From: an uncultured Chromatiaceae bacterium
GTDB taxonomy: Bacteria > Pseudomonadota > Gammaproteobacteria > Enterobacterales > Alteromonadaceae
Length of the DNA stretch: 6,125 nucleotides
Direction: 5' to 3'
Assembly (NCBI GenBank): GCA_946482615.1
Contig: CAMLSF010000199.1
Location: 1 to 6,125 of the forward strand
The notes under the pieces were generated by a model that worked only from the letters and a program-made list of their open reading frames with translations, ran no database searches and was not told where the DNA came from. This document shows, one piece after another, positions 5,085 to 6,125 of the stretch (position 1 is its first letter; each line of letters opens with the position of its first letter). Made by a program: the position numbers and the translations under genes.

Positions 5085-5693
5085 ATGTGGTTTTGGATCA
5101 AGCACTTATTGCTTGCAGCTTTTTTGTTTATACTTGCTGCTATTGTGATGTTTAAACCTGAATTGCTGTATTTCAAGCCGGATAAACTGTCTGAAAAAAG
5201 CTCAGAAGCAGTCAAAGGCTTCACCAATTTTTACAGCAATATCCGTAGTTCTTTTATCAATAAAGACGAAGACTCCGCTGATTTTGTCATTGAACTCACT
5301 GAAGATCACGGCAACCTGGTTCCCTTATTACAGGACAGAGCCAACCGTATGGTGGCCTTGCCGGAGAACTGGAAAGGACTGGAAACTGACAGACGTTTCC
5401 GTGTGGGTGATACCTTAAAAACTGTGTTGACCATGCAAGGCCGCAAAGAAGGGGTCGAACTGTTTTGGGTCTTGTCTAAAGACTACAAGGTAAAACACTA
5501 TTTCCAGACTGACTTTAGCTACATCAGCGCTATTCAGGAAGCCTCACAAGCCATATCCTCTGACTTTGAACAGCCAGTTCAGGCTTACTTCTGCAACCTG
5601 TCCAGAGCCGTAGTACTGACTGACAAAATCATTCCGTTTTTGCAGCAAAACTGCATTAATCTCAATGCACCACGCCGCAGAGTGACTGGATAA
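5085..5693 (+). CDS. Membrane-anchored protein of unknown function
   Basis: A 202-residue protein I do not recognise. Residues 4-23 form one strong hydrophobic helix (around HLLLAAFLFILAAIVMF) with a short N-terminus containing Lys6, so it is probably anchored in the inner membrane by an uncleaved N-terminal segment. Basic residues on both sides (Lys24, Lys31, Lys34, Lys38) leave the topology ambiguous. The rest looks like a soluble, mixed alpha/beta domain, roughly residues 65-195. It has charged stretches (KDEDSADFVIELTEDHG at 60-76) and two cysteines, Cys170 and Cys190, that could pair if the domain is periplasmic. The ATG is supported by AGGGA eight bases upstream. Two consecutive TAA codons end the frame, and it converges on glnE 15 bases away. 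Base composition and codon use look like the neighbours, so it appears native. Location after lpxL hints at an envelope role, but no function can be assigned. Confidence 0.85.
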   Translation: MWFWIKHLLLAAFLFILAAIVMFKPELLYFKPDKLSEKSSEAVKGFTNFYSNIRSSFINKDEDSADFVIELTEDHGNLVPLLQDRANRMVALPENWKGLETDRRFRVGDTLKTVLTMQGRKEGVELFWVLSKDYKVKHYFQTDFSYISAIQEASQAISSDFEQPVQAYFCNLSRAVVLTDKIIPFLQQNCINLNAPRRRVTG

Positions 5694-5696
5694 TAA

Positions 5697-5724
5697 CGGA
5701 CAAAACCATTAAAGCGTTTGCCCG
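5697..5724. terminator. Weak imperfect hairpin between convergent genes
   Basis: CGG-A-CAAA (5697-5704) can pair with TTTG-C-CCG (5717-5724), giving seven pairs around one mismatch and a 12-base loop. It covers the 15-base gap and the last codons of glnE. On the minus strand TTATTA follows. It is the only candidate for a shared terminator here, and it is weak. Confidence 0.22.
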
Positions 5725-6125
5725 AAAAGTTGTTCCCACACCTGCCGTACCTGCTCCATCGCTTGCTCCAGTTGCTGTACTGATTCAGTAGCTGGATCCA
5801 GGGTTTGTCTGTGACTGACCCCTCGTAATTGCTGATAGGCCTGTTGTAACGCCTGAGTCTGTTCCAACTGCAATAACCCTGCGGCAGCTGCCGCGTCCAA
5901 AATGCGAATATTGTCACTGTAGAAATACAAATCCGGGACCTGATGACCATAGCCCAGCACCAGATACTGGCTGATAAACTCCAGATCCACTATGCCACCG
6001 GACGCATGTTTCACCTCTGTACTTTGTTCACCATGATGCTGTCGCAACTTTTGCCGCATTTCAGTGACTTCAGTTTTCAGCACTGCTAAGTCCCGCGGTT
6101 TGGCCAGCACTTCACTGCGGATCTG
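5709..6125 (-). CDS. glnE: Glutamine synthetase adenylyltransferase GlnE, C-terminal part
   Basis: The last 138 codons of glnE, which enters from the right edge. The frame is open to base 6125, so this is truncated by the window and not a pseudogene. GlnE is the large bifunctional cytoplasmic enzyme (about 945 residues in E. coli) that adenylylates and deadenylylates glutamine synthetase in response to PII and glutamine. The visible piece is the end of the C-terminal adenylyltransferase domain. The diagnostic region reads IRSEVLAKPRDLAVLKTEV, then EMRQKLRQHHG, GGIVDLEFISQYLVLGYGH and SDNIRILDAAAAAGLL, matching E. coli in order and spacing. A Gln-rich helical tail (LQQAYQQL, QQLEQAMEQV) ends in FGQTL. 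The 3' end converges on the unknown membrane-protein gene. In E. coli glnE-hldE lies within about 20 kb of tolC, so the proximity here fits ancestral linkage. Confidence 0.95.
   Translation of the reverse strand, partial: QIRSEVLAKPRDLAVLKTEVTEMRQKLRQHHGEQSTEVKHASGGIVDLEFISQYLVLGYGHQVPDLYFYSDNIRILDAAAAAGLLQLEQTQALQQAYQQLRGVSHRQTLDPATESVQQLEQAMEQVRQVWEQLFGQTL

Noticed and set aside
5585..5950. Minus-strand open frame overlapping the 3' ends of the unknown membrane protein and glnE
   Set aside because: It reads glnE in the wrong frame and the downstream gene antisense. The product is rich in Arg, Trp and Tyr and resembles no protein family.

Overview
This window looks like a conserved chromosomal segment from a gammaproteobacterium. 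The gene order and protein sequences resemble the Escherichia coli tolC neighbourhood. The divergence and moderate base composition fit an aquatic Alteromonadales/Chromatiales-type organism such as Rheinheimera or Alishewanella; this is an inference from general similarity, not a database search. I see no mobile element, CRISPR array, tRNA, rRNA or sign of recent transfer. No stretch of 300 bases lacks a gene.

Left part, minus strand (26-2475): four tightly packed genes transcribed leftward in the order nudF (ADP-ribose pyrophosphatase), yqiB (DUF1249), cpdA (cyclic AMP phosphodiesterase) and yqiA (alpha/beta-hydrolase esterase). E. coli has the same order, ending with parE, which would lie just beyond base 1. 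The junctions are very tight: yqiB/cpdA can share TGATG, and the yqiA ATG directly follows the cpdA stop.

Middle (2476-2591): a divergent intergenic region of about 116 bases separates nudF from tolC. It holds a nested dyad overlapping a possible tolC -10 element. tolC (2592-3938) encodes the outer-membrane efflux and secretion channel. It ends in two consecutive hairpins, the first of which spans the stop codon. The next gene is an lpxL-type lipid A late acyltransferase, best started at GTG 4069 behind a strong Shine-Dalgarno site.

Right part (5085-6125): a 202-residue membrane-anchored protein of unknown function on the plus strand converges, 15 bases apart, on the 3' end of glnE (glutamine synthetase adenylyltransferase), which enters from the right edge on the minus strand.

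Functionally the window mixes envelope genes (tolC, lpxL, perhaps the unknown membrane protein) with nucleotide signalling and housekeeping genes (nudF, cpdA, glnE). The genes are ordinary. The points most worth a second look are the unknown membrane protein, two substitutions at the TolC periplasmic gate, the tandem hairpins at the tolC 3' end and the homopolymer tracts before lpxL. I did not find a convincing undescribed multi-gene system.
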